The notes under the pieces: model-generated
Databases searched by the model: none
Told to the model about the DNA's origin: nothing
The model's input: only the letters and a program-made list of their open reading frames with translations
Translations under genes and position numbers: made by a program
Shown: piece after piece, positions 42,934-50,855 of the stretch
Numbering within the stretch: the first letter of the stretch is position 1
How the letters are laid out: the number at the start of each line of letters is the position of its first letter
Assembly (NCBI GenBank): GCA_965603725.1
Contig: CBFDEC010000007.1
Location: 1 to 64,000, forward strand
Direction of reading: 5' to 3'
From: JAGGSN01 sp965603725
GTDB lineage: Bacteria > Zixibacteria > MSB-5A5 > UBA10806 > 4484-95
DNA length: 64,000 bases

Positions 42934-43713
42934 ATGATTACCGCCGGAATTGATATGGGGGCGAAATTTATCAAAGTATTGTTACTAAAAGATGGCGAGA
43001 TCATGGCAAAAGCTCAGGAGATGGCCGGATTCGAGCCTGTAGAAGCCGCCGAGAAGGCTTTCAGCAAGGCTCTTTCTGAATCACGTTTAAGCAAGGAAGA
43101 TGTAAATGCTATTTTCGCCACAGGTGCCGGAAGAAAAGCAGCGCCTTTTGCTCAGGATTCTATTACAGAAGTAGGCGCCGCCGCCAGAGGAGTGACACAT
43201 TCTCATCCATCTGTGCGCACTATTATCGAAGTGGGCGCCGAGGAGGGCCGGGCTGTAAAATGCAACGAGCAGGGCAAAGTAGAAGATTTTGCGATAAACG
43301 AAAAATGCGCCGCCGGCGCCGGCTCTTTTACCGAAGCAATGTCAAGAGCGCTGGAAGTGCCGCTTGATGAGTTCGGGAGAATTTCTCTTACATCCAGTAA
43401 GTCGATTCCGATGAACGCCCAATGCGCTGTATTTGCCGAGAGCGAGGTTGTTTCGCTGGTGCATGCCAAAACGCCTAAAGCTGATATTGCGCGGGCGGTT
43501 CACGACGCTATTGCCAGCCGGATAGTATCTATGGTGCGGCGAGTGGGCATCAATAATGACGTAGCTCTTATTGGCGGCGTTTCCTATAATCCCGGGTTTG
43601 TAGATTCTTTAAATCGCGGGCTGGAAACTACAGTTATTATCCCGGAAAACGCTGAGTATACTGGCGCTCTGGGAGCGGCAATTGTCGCGGCTGAAAGGAA
43701 TAAAAATGACTGA
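42934..43713 (+). CDS. bzdP: Benzoyl-CoA reductase ATPase subunit (BzdP type)
   Basis: A 259-aa ASKHA-fold ATPase of the BcrA/BadF/HgdC family. It couples ATP hydrolysis to electron transfer into the ring-reducing half. The nucleotide site begins ITAGIDMGAKFIKVLLL. The two cluster ligands are in NEKCAAGAGSFTEAM and AQCAVFAESE; a [4Fe-4S] bridges this and the partner subunit. It overlaps the next gene by 8 nt. GGAGG lies 4 nt before the ATG. Confidence 0.87.
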   Translation: MITAGIDMGAKFIKVLLLKDGEIMAKAQEMAGFEPVEAAEKAFSKALSESRLSKEDVNAIFATGAGRKAAPFAQDSITEVGAAARGVTHSHPSVRTIIEVGAEEGRAVKCNEQGKVEDFAINEKCAAGAGSFTEAMSRALEVPLDEFGRISLTSSKSIPMNAQCAVFAESEVVSLVHAKTPKADIARAVHDAIASRIVSMVRRVGINNDVALIGGVSYNPGFVDSLNRGLETTVIIPENAEYTGALGAAIVAAERNKND

Positions 43714-44590
43714 GGAGAAAAAAGAATTCTGGCGCTGGAAAGAATACAACTGGCATGATGAAGCCAAAGACTGGAAAGGAGTCGAGACAATCACTGCCGG
43801 CGTGGATGTTGGTTCAGTCAGCTCACAGGTTGTGATAATGCTTGATGGCGAGCTGTACGCATATTCAAACATGCGCACCGGCTCCGACAGCCCCGACAGC
43901 GCCCGTAAGGCCATGAGCTGGGCGTTGGAAGATACCGGCATGACTCTGGACGACATTCATTATATTGTTGGGACTGGTTACGGCCGGGTTAATGTACCTT
44001 TCTCTAACCGGGCCATAACCGAAATCGCCTGCCATGCTCGCGGCGGCAACATGATGTATGGCTCAACTGTCCGGACTATCCTCGATATGGGAGGTCAGGA
44101 CTGCAAAGCTATTCGCTGTGATGAACGCGGAAAGGTGTCAAATTTTTTGATGAATGATAAGTGTGCCGCCGGAACCGGTCGGGGCATGGAAGTTTTCGCC
44201 GATCTGCTGGCTGTTTCTATTGAAGATGTCGGCGAACAATCGCTTGATGTTGAGGAGGAGCCGCCGCCGGTATCATCAACCTGCGTGGTGTTTGCTAAAT
44301 CTGAAGCCACATCTCTGCTCAGGGAAGGATGGTCAAAGAAGAAAGTGCTGGCCGCCTATTGTTCGGCTATGGCTCATCGGGTAGTCACTCTTTTGGAACG
44401 TGTCGGTGTGGAAAAGGATTTCGCTATTACCGGCGGCATCGCCAAAAATATCGGCGTAATAAAAAGACTCGAAAAGGAATTGAATCTCACGTCTTTGAAA
44501 TCAAACTACGATACCCAGATCGCCGGGGCGCTTGGCGCCGCTCTGTTCGGCAAAACACTGATAGAAAAACAGAGGATGAAGGCCAAATGA
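43706..44590 (+). CDS. bzdQ: Benzoyl-CoA reductase ATPase subunit (BzdQ type)
   Basis: The second, different ASKHA ATPase (294 aa from ATG 43706; an upstream in-frame TTG is ignored because AAAGGAA suits the ATG). An N-terminal extension, FWRWKEYNWHDEAKDW, precedes ITAGVDVGSVSSQVVIM. Cluster Cys are in NDKCAAGTGRGMEVFA and TCVVFAKSE. Having two unlike ATPases with two catalytic subunits is diagnostic of class I benzoyl-CoA reductase rather than of hydroxyacyl-CoA dehydratases. The stop overlaps the ferredoxin start (ATGA). Confidence 0.87.
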   Translation: MTEEKKEFWRWKEYNWHDEAKDWKGVETITAGVDVGSVSSQVVIMLDGELYAYSNMRTGSDSPDSARKAMSWALEDTGMTLDDIHYIVGTGYGRVNVPFSNRAITEIACHARGGNMMYGSTVRTILDMGGQDCKAIRCDERGKVSNFLMNDKCAAGTGRGMEVFADLLAVSIEDVGEQSLDVEEEPPPVSSTCVVFAKSEATSLLREGWSKKKVLAAYCSAMAHRVVTLLERVGVEKDFAITGGIAKNIGVIKRLEKELNLTSLKSNYDTQIAGALGAALFGKTLIEKQRMKAK

Positions 44591-44868
44591 AAGCTAATTA
44601 CGGATATTTAGACGGCAGCGGCGAATTTTTTATCACGATCGATACCGACCTCTGTATCGAATGTTCTCATCATGGGTGTGTGGATGCCTGCCCTGTGGGC
44701 ATGTTTGAAATCATTGTGGATGATTACGATGATAAAGTTGCCGCTATTAAAGAGGAACACCGTAAAAAAGTGAAATACGACTGCAGTGCCTGTAAACCGG
44801 TATCCGATCGGCCGCCATTACCATGCGTTGAGGCCTGTACGCCAGGGGCTATTACGCATTCATGGTAA
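44587..44868 (+). CDS. bzdM: Ferredoxin, 2[4Fe-4S], electron donor to benzoyl-CoA reductase
   Basis: A 93-aa ferredoxin. The first cluster motif is CIECSHHGCVDACPVG; the second is split as CSAC and, after a 10-residue spacer, CVEACTPG. Such an insertion between Cys pairs is also known in the low-potential ferredoxins of benzoate degraders. The position immediately after bzdQ matches bzdM of Azoarcus. It delivers electrons from the next gene product or from the 2-oxoacid oxidoreductase. Confidence 0.88.
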   Translation: MKANYGYLDGSGEFFITIDTDLCIECSHHGCVDACPVGMFEIIVDDYDDKVAAIKEEHRKKVKYDCSACKPVSDRPPLPCVEACTPGAITHSW

Positions 44869-44956
44869 CGCGGAAATCATTTTTCAGATTAGCAGAGCAG
44901 TTGAATAACTTTAAAACTATACTGGCAAAACGGTAGTTATCGGGAGCGCTATTGCG

Positions 44957-47482
44957 ATGTTGACTCTTAAAATTGACGGACAAACAATCGAGTGTTCCGA
45001 GGGTAAAACTATACTCGAAGCGGCCGACTCGGCGGGTATTTATATACCGCGTTTGTGTTATCATGCAGACTTGCCGGCTGCTCGTGAAACAACCTGGGCA
45101 GATTACATTTTTCAGGGTGACAAAAAAATCGTCGGTGAAAAACCGGGTGAAAAAGCTGGAGAAGACGCTCATTGCAGTCTGTGTCTCGTTGAAATTAATG
45201 GAAATCCCGAGCCGGTAAAATCCTGTATTACGCCTGTCGAGGATGGGATGATTGTCAAAACGGATACCGATAAGGTAATTCAAAACAGGCAACAGGCTCT
45301 TGCCGGAATTCTGGCTGATCATCCGCATGCCTGCCTGACATGCGCCCAGAAAGAGGGCTGCAGTCGGACAGATTGCTCAACTAACGTGCCTGAAAATGAA
45401 AGGTGCTGTAAGCTTCTTGGACACTGCCATTTTGAAAAAGTCTGTGATTACATAGGCATTCCAGGCGATACTTCAAAATATATTCCCAAGCATCTTCCTG
45501 TAATTAAAGATGATCCGCTTTTCGATCGCGATTACAATCTTTGTATAGGCTGTCTAAGATGCGTACGGGTTTGTCGTGATGTAAGGGGCGTCAATGCCAT
45601 CGGAGCTGTCTGGAAGAACGGTCGTTCGTGGGTAGGGACGATTAATGGCCCGGGACTTAAAGAAGCTGAGTGCCGGTTTTGCGGCGCCTGCGTGGAGATT
45701 TGCCCTACCGGAGCATTGACAGATAAAGAAGGCATACTGGCAATCAAAAAAGATGCCCCCTTGCCATGTGTAGGTAATTGTCCGGCGGGCATTGATATCC
45801 CGCGCTATATAAAGTTGATCGCTCTCGGTCGTTATCGTGATGCGCTTAATCTCATTCGCTTCTATGTGCCTTTTCCCGGTATCCTGGGATACGTCTGTTT
45901 TCATCCATGCGAGGATGTCTGCCGCAGAAAAGAAATCGACCAGCCGGTGTCTATCTGTGCCCTTAAACGTTTCGTCGCCGATGAAGTATCGATTGATGAT
46001 ATTCAACTGCCGGAAAAACAGCCGGATACCGGAAAAAAGATCGCTGTCATTGGCGCTGGTCCAACCGGCTTAACAGCGGCATATTATCTTAGTATTATGG
46101 GTCATCAGGTTGAACTGTTCGACAGCACCGGTAAGCCGGGGGGCATGCTCAGTCAGGGCATCCCTGATTACAGATTGCCAGAGGATGCTGTGGAACGAGA
46201 ATTGGAATCTCTTAATAAGCTAAGCATCGATTTTCATCTGAATTCCCCAATCAGCGATAATTTTGGAATCCCTGAACTAAAATCTCAGGGCTTCAATGCA
46301 ATTCTGGTTGCCACGGGGATATCTGAAAGTATAAGTCTGCCTGTAGAAAATTCAAATCTCGATGGAATTACTCTCGGTCTGGAATTTTTAAAATCAGCAA
46401 AACTGCCCTATAAACCGAAACTGGATGGCAATGTTGTAGTCATTGGCGGTGGGAATGTTGCTGTTGATGCCGCCATGACAGCGGTACGGCTTGGGGCAAA
46501 AACTGTTCAACTCGTATGCTTGGAATCGCGTGATGAGATGCCCGCTCATGACTGGGAAATTAGGCAGGCTGAAGAAGAAAGCATCAAGATAAATCCATCC
46601 TGGGGACCAAAATGTTTTACCGGCCAGAAAGGCAAAGTAGCGGGTGTCGATTTAAAGCGCTGTACGAGGGTGTTTGACGAACATGGCCGGTTTTCTCCTG
46701 AATACAATGATGAAGAAATGCACCATATACAAGCCGATCATGTGATTATTACTATTGGCCAGGAAATCGATAGTGAACTCCTTCATCATATTGTAAGCTT
46801 AACGGGAATTACTGGTAATATATTAAAGGTTGATGAAAACTATGCTCTCGGCATCGGTGATGTTTTTGCCGCCGGTGATGTGATTCGCGGTCCTTCATCT
46901 GTTGTCGAGGCCATAGCCGATGGACGTAAAGCCGCCGATGCTATCGACAAGCACCTCGGCGGAAGCGGTATTGATGAGATTATTTATAAGTTTGAGGAAC
47001 TTGACGGTCCCAAAATAGACTATACCGCTGAATCGTTTGTAAAAAGCAGACATACTGCAAAGATTTCTAAACCCGAAAAACGCAAGTTGGGATTCGGACT
47101 GATTGAAGAGACTTTCAAAGAGGAAGCGGCAACAGCGGAAGCCCGGCGATGCTTGCAGTGTCATCTTCGCCAGATGATTACACCAGACATTTTGCCTCCG
47201 GAAAAGTGGCTGCCACTGAAAAAAGAAACTGTGGATTCTATCACCGAAACAGAAGGCGTATTTCAACTTCTAAACTCCGAAAAGAAGGTGATTCAAATTA
47301 CAGGAACAGCCAATATCAAAAAAGACTTGTCAGAATGTCTTGAAAATCCCGGAGATGTTGTTTATTTTATCTATGAGGAAGACCCTATGTATACTAAACG
47401 CGAAAGTGAACTGATACAGCAGTATCTTCAGGAACATGGCGAACTCCCATCGGGCGGCGAACTCAATGACGATCTTTTTTAA
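44957..47482 (+). CDS. bzdV: FeS/FAD oxidoreductase, NuoG-type N-terminus fused to a GltD/NfnB-like flavoprotein
   Basis: An 841-aa soluble redox protein. Residues 1-200 follow the NuoG/HydB N-terminal plan: [2Fe-2S] ligands around LCYHADLP and DAHCSLCLVE, then further Cys/His. Next comes a 2[4Fe-4S] part (CIGCLRCVRVC, CRFCGACVEICPTGA), then a GltD-type N-terminal cluster (CVGNCPAGIDIPRYI, VCFHPCEDVC). FAD site: AVIGAGPTGLTAAYYL. NAD(P)H site: VVIGGGNVAVDAAMTA. A related protein, BzdV, is proposed as NADPH:ferredoxin oxidoreductase in Azoarcus. Reduction of ferredoxin by NAD(P)H is uphill, so confurcation or bifurcation, as in NfnAB, is worth considering. It starts 88 bp after the ferredoxin gene. 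Confidence 0.8.
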   Translation: MLTLKIDGQTIECSEGKTILEAADSAGIYIPRLCYHADLPAARETTWADYIFQGDKKIVGEKPGEKAGEDAHCSLCLVEINGNPEPVKSCITPVEDGMIVKTDTDKVIQNRQQALAGILADHPHACLTCAQKEGCSRTDCSTNVPENERCCKLLGHCHFEKVCDYIGIPGDTSKYIPKHLPVIKDDPLFDRDYNLCIGCLRCVRVCRDVRGVNAIGAVWKNGRSWVGTINGPGLKEAECRFCGACVEICPTGALTDKEGILAIKKDAPLPCVGNCPAGIDIPRYIKLIALGRYRDALNLIRFYVPFPGILGYVCFHPCEDVCRRKEIDQPVSICALKRFVADEVSIDDIQLPEKQPDTGKKIAVIGAGPTGLTAAYYLSIMGHQVELFDSTGKPGGMLSQGIPDYRLPEDAVERELESLNKLSIDFHLNSPISDNFGIPELKSQGFNAILVATGISESISLPVENSNLDGITLGLEFLKSAKLPYKPKLDGNVVVIGGGNVAVDAAMTAVRLGAKTVQLVCLESRDEMPAHDWEIRQAEEESIKINPSWGPKCFTGQKGKVAGVDLKRCTRVFDEHGRFSPEYNDEEMHHIQADHVIITIGQEIDSELLHHIVSLTGITGNILKVDENYALGIGDVFAAGDVIRGPSSVVEAIADGRKAADAIDKHLGGSGIDEIIYKFEELDGPKIDYTAESFVKSRHTAKISKPEKRKLGFGLIEETFKEEAATAEARRCLQCHLRQMITPDILPPEKWLPLKKETVDSITETEGVFQLLNSEKKVIQITGTANIKKDLSECLENPGDVVYFIYEEDPMYTKRESELIQQYLQEHGELPSGGELNDDLF

Positions 47483-47736
47483 TGGCTGATGATTTATTAA
47501 ATAAATTGAGTTCCAAGGGATGGCAGAAGCAGTTTTCAGCCTCGGGCGCAAGACTGCGGGAAGCTGTCGATAATTACCGGAAACTTGGCTTCGAGGTGAT
47601 GACAATTCCGGCAAGAGAGCTGGTTAATGATGGCTGCAGCGTCTGCTTTGATGACGAAAGCGATGAAACGGTTATGATTTTCACCCGGAAAACTGATGCG
47701 AAAATAGTGGATGAACTGTATGATAATATTGATTAG
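47482..47736 (+). CDS. Small conserved-looking protein of unknown function in the reductase operon
   Basis: 84 aa, acidic, no membrane segment. The start overlaps the preceding stop (TAATG), so translation is coupled to the oxidoreductase. It contains only two Cys (GCSVCFDDES), a possible metal or disulfide site, and an alpha/beta pattern. I do not recognise a family. Azoarcus bzd operons also contain small genes of unknown role, but I cannot claim homology. Confidence 0.75.
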   Translation: MADDLLNKLSSKGWQKQFSASGARLREAVDNYRKLGFEVMTIPARELVNDGCSVCFDDESDETVMIFTRKTDAKIVDELYDNID

Positions 47737-47790
47737 CTGTCTTTAGAAAACAACAGTAATATTAAAGATTGATATGAGGGAAAGGAGATT

Positions 47791-48816
47791 ATGATGAAAG
47801 CCGCTGTATTTTATGGTCCAAACCAGCCATTAAAAATTGAAGAGGTCCCGACGCCAGAGCCGGCTCCCGGTCAGCTCTTAATTAAAACCTCGGCCTGTGG
47901 AGTCTGTCATACCGACTTACACTATATAGACCACGGAGTGCCGACATTTAAAAAGCCGCCGCTTATCCTGGGCCATGAACCATCCGGAACTGTTGCCGCC
48001 ATTGGCGAGGGAGTCGGCGGTTTCAAAGAAGGCGACAGGATTTTATTACCTGCGGTTTTAACCTGCGGTCGGTGCGATTTCTGCCGTACCGGCAGGGAAA
48101 ATATATGTGTATCGATGGTTATGTTCGGCAACAATATCGACGGCGCTTACGCAGAATACCTGCTGGCTCCGGCTAAGGATACTTTTCATCTTCCGGAAGA
48201 GATTCCTCTTGAGGAAGGTTCAATCATAGCCGATGCCATCTCAACGCCTTTTCATGCTGTCAAGAACCGCGCCGAGGTAAAACCCGGCGATTCAGTGGTA
48301 GTATTGGGTTGCGGTGGTATCGGGATAAACATAGTCCAGGTAGCCGCGGCCGTCGGCGGGTCGGTTATTGCGGTTGACATTTCGCCGGAAAAGCTTGAGT
48401 GGGCAAAAAAGCTGGGCGCTGATGTCACAATCAATCCTAAAGAAGATGAAAAATGGACCAAGACCGTTAAGAAGATGACCGGCGGCGGCGCAGATATTGC
48501 CATTGAGGCCATTGGAAATCCAGCAACAATCGAAACCGCTTTCAACTCACTCAGAATCGGGGGACGGTTGGTCGTACTGGGTTATACTCATAAAGATATT
48601 TCATTGAATGCCGGCAGGATAATGTTTCGCGAGATGGAGATTGTCGGCTCGTTAGGCTGCCGGCCAGTCGATTACCCCAAACTGATTGAACTCTGCCGTG
48701 TGGGAAAAATCAAGGTTAAGGAACTGGTAACAGGCAGATTTCCATTAGATAAAATCAATGATGCATTTGATCTACTGAGAAAAGGCGAAGGACTCAGATC
48801 CATTATTACCTTTTAG
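47791..48816 (+). CDS. had: 6-hydroxycyclohex-1-ene-1-carbonyl-CoA dehydrogenase-like zinc alcohol dehydrogenase
   Basis: A 341-aa medium-chain dehydrogenase. Catalytic zinc ligands: Cys in SACGVCHTDLHY and His in ILGHEPSGTV. The structural zinc loop is CGRCDFCRTGRENIC. The NAD site is VVVLGCGGIGINIVQVAA. Within this operon it best fits Had/BamQ/BzdX, which oxidises the cyclic 6-hydroxy-enoyl-CoA to the 6-oxo compound used by Oah. A generic alcohol dehydrogenase cannot be excluded from sequence alone. Two tandem ATGs; AAAGGAG lies 4-7 nt upstream. Confidence 0.78.
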   Translation: MMKAAVFYGPNQPLKIEEVPTPEPAPGQLLIKTSACGVCHTDLHYIDHGVPTFKKPPLILGHEPSGTVAAIGEGVGGFKEGDRILLPAVLTCGRCDFCRTGRENICVSMVMFGNNIDGAYAEYLLAPAKDTFHLPEEIPLEEGSIIADAISTPFHAVKNRAEVKPGDSVVVLGCGGIGINIVQVAAAVGGSVIAVDISPEKLEWAKKLGADVTINPKEDEKWTKTVKKMTGGGADIAIEAIGNPATIETAFNSLRIGGRLVVLGYTHKDISLNAGRIMFREMEIVGSLGCRPVDYPKLIELCRVGKIKVKELVTGRFPLDKINDAFDLLRKGEGLRSIITF

Positions 48817-49157
48817 CCTTTATTTTAATAGATATAATTGTTGATAAAAAGTACTGGCGTAAAGGAAATCCCATGATTTCCATTTACAACAAAGGTCAAT
48901 AAAAATTCGTCTAAACACTTGATATCAGCAAACGAATTTCGTATCCTACTTTGATGGTCAGGCAATTGTAGATGATTAAATCTGTCCAATGGAGGGTATG
49001 CAGACAATAATAAAATCTGCTTCACAATATCGATCATTCAAGAAAGATTAGATGAAGAAATTTTTTAAGTTTTACTCATGTTTGTGACATTTGGAAAACT
49101 AAAGGTCATGGAAAGAATGTAAGTTTATAAATTATTGAAACAAAACAAGGAGTGGTA
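48817..49157. other. Intergenic region, AT-rich
   Basis: About 340 bp between had and hbd with no convincing frame. A small palindrome GGAAATC-CCAT-GATTTCC lies near 48866. There is no clear terminator, so hbd and crt may have their own promoter here or be read through from the bzd-like genes. Confidence 0.5.
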
Positions 49158-50015
49158 ATGGAGATTAAGAAAGTTGGTATTTGCGGATGCGGGCTTATGG
49201 GCTCAGGTATAGCCGAAATAGCGTCCAAGGCCGGTATGGATGTTATTATTCGCGAGGTAAATGATAATTTTTTGAAAAAGGGAATGGGTCGAATCGATAA
49301 GTCTCTTTCTCGCGCGGTCAGCAAAGGCAAGCTTGACGAGACGGGTAAAAAAGCAGTCCTGGATAAAATCAAAGGGACAACCAGCGTTAATGATCTGGCT
49401 GACTGTGATATAATCGTCGAGGCTATAATCGAAAATCTCGGGGAGAAGATTAAGCTTTACAAAGAGCTCGATTCTATTGCTAAAAAAGACGCGATCTTCG
49501 CTTCCAATACTTCGTCGTTATCGATAACGGAAATGGGAGCATCGACTAACCGCGCCGATAAGTTCTGCGGTTTACATTTTTTCAATCCAGTGCCGGTTAT
49601 GAAGCTTGTTGAGGTCGTTAAGACTGTGGCCACCTCAGACGCTGCTTTCGAGGCGGCTAAAGCTTTCGGCGAGAAGCTGGGGAAGGTTGTGGTATCATGC
49701 AGCGATTCGCCGGGCTTCGTAGTCAACCGTCTTTTGGTGCCATACCTGCTTGATGCTATCCGGGCTCTTGAGGCCGGCGTGGCAAGCAAAGAGGATATCG
49801 ATAACGGGATGAAGCTTGGCTGCGGTTATCCGATGGGACCGCTTGAATTGACTGATTTTGTCGGCCTGGACACGACCTACTATATCGCCGAAATTCTTTT
49901 CGATGAGTTCAAAGACCATCATTATGCCTCGCCTCCTCTTTTGAAGGCAATGGTTAAAGCCGGTTATCTTGGGCGTAAAGCTGGCCGCGGTTTTTATGAT
50001 TATGCAAAGAAGTAG
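49158..50015 (+). CDS. 3-hydroxyacyl-CoA (3-hydroxybutyryl-CoA) dehydrogenase
   Basis: A 285-aa NAD-dependent beta-oxidation enzyme. Rossmann motif VGICGCGLMGSGIAEIA; IFASNTSSLSITEMG; the catalytic His in GLHFFNPVPVMKLVEVV; CSDSPGFVVNRLL. ATG 49158 is preceded by AAGGAG at 5 nt; the in-frame GTG two codons earlier overlaps that site. The length matches Hbd of butyrate/crotonate pathways. 9 bp before crt. Confidence 0.93.
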   Translation: MEIKKVGICGCGLMGSGIAEIASKAGMDVIIREVNDNFLKKGMGRIDKSLSRAVSKGKLDETGKKAVLDKIKGTTSVNDLADCDIIVEAIIENLGEKIKLYKELDSIAKKDAIFASNTSSLSITEMGASTNRADKFCGLHFFNPVPVMKLVEVVKTVATSDAAFEAAKAFGEKLGKVVVSCSDSPGFVVNRLLVPYLLDAIRALEAGVASKEDIDNGMKLGCGYPMGPLELTDFVGLDTTYYIAEILFDEFKDHHYASPPLLKAMVKAGYLGRKAGRGFYDYAKK

Positions 50016-50024
50016 GTAAGAGTT

Positions 50025-50807
50025 ATGGAATATAAAAATATTAAATTTGAAAAAGACGGTGCTGTCGCAACTGTTACAATTGACCGTCCAAAAGTATTGA
50101 ACGCCTTAAACGATGAAACGATCGCCGAACTCGATCATTGCTTCACATCTATTGCCGACGATAGCTCGATATTGTGTGTCATCCTAACCGGCGGCGGAGA
50201 AAAATCGTTCATAGCCGGAGCCGATATCGGCGAACTGGCGGTCTGTGATGTGATCTCCGGCCGGGCTAAATGCGATCGCGGGCAATCACTGCTGTTTAAA
50301 ATCGAGAATATCCCTCAGCCCGTTATTGCGGCTATCAACGGTTTTGCTCTTGGCGGCGGATGCGAATTTGCTATGGCCTGCGACATTCGTTTAGCCTCGG
50401 AAAAGGCGAAAATCGGACAGCCTGAAGTCAGCCTCGGCATCATTCCCGGGTATGGCGGCACCCAGCGGCTGGCTCGCCTTGTCGGCCGCGGCAAAGCCAA
50501 GCAGATGATACTCACCGGTGATTTTATCAACGCCGCCGAGGCGTATCGCATCGGGCTGGTAGATGAGGTCTATCCGCCGGATGAGCTTATGGCAAAAGCT
50601 AAAGAGATGGCCGGTAAAATCGTATCAAAAGGACCGCTGGCTATAAAAGCCGCCAAGGAAGCGATAAACCTTGGCCTCGATGTTGATATCAAATCAGGTT
50701 GTGAACATGAAGCGGTTTTATTCGCCGGTATCTGTGCTTCCGAGGATAAAACTGAAGGCACAAGTGCATTTTTAGAAAAACGCAAGGCGGAATTTAAAGG
50801 GAAGTAG
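50025..50807 (+). CDS. Enoyl-CoA hydratase/crotonase
   Basis: A 260-aa crotonase with both catalytic acids: Glu in GGGCEFAMACD and Glu in GQPEVSLGIIPGYGGTQ. The oxyanion segment is SFIAGADIGEL. It should hydrate crotonyl-CoA to 3-hydroxybutyryl-CoA, the substrate of the upstream dehydrogenase. It is the only operon member that could stand in for the missing cyclohexadienoyl-CoA hydratase, but it looks like an ordinary crotonase. A strong terminator follows 12 bp later. Confidence 0.92.
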   Translation: MEYKNIKFEKDGAVATVTIDRPKVLNALNDETIAELDHCFTSIADDSSILCVILTGGGEKSFIAGADIGELAVCDVISGRAKCDRGQSLLFKIENIPQPVIAAINGFALGGGCEFAMACDIRLASEKAKIGQPEVSLGIIPGYGGTQRLARLVGRGKAKQMILTGDFINAAEAYRIGLVDEVYPPDELMAKAKEMAGKIVSKGPLAIKAAKEAINLGLDVDIKSGCEHEAVLFAGICASEDKTEGTSAFLEKRKAEFKGK

Positions 50808-50818
50808 TTATATAGACA

Positions 50819-50845
50819 GGGGCAAAGGAAGCCTTTGCCCCTTTT
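50819..50845 (+). terminator. Rho-independent terminator of the hbd-crt genes
   Basis: A perfect 10-bp stem GGGGCAAAGG/CCTTTGCCCC with loop AAG and TTTT. It overlaps the upstream TTG candidate start of the methyltransferase frame, which argues for the later ATG at 50856. Confidence 0.9.
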
Positions 50846-50855
50846 AGAATTAAAT

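Noticed and set aside
44329..44586. Upstream extension of the ferredoxin frame into the bzdQ region
   Set aside because: It overlaps bzdQ out of frame, and the ATGA junction gives a clean ferredoxin start at 44587.
40432..44590. 2-hydroxyglutaryl-CoA (hydroxyacyl-CoA) dehydratase as the operon's function
   Set aside because: Those systems use a single homodimeric activator ATPase; here two different ATPase subunits, a dedicated ferredoxin and a Had-like dehydrogenase accompany the catalytic pair.
50835..50855. TTG start of the DNA methyltransferase frame
   Set aside because: It lies inside a strong terminator hairpin; the ATG at 50856 is more credible.
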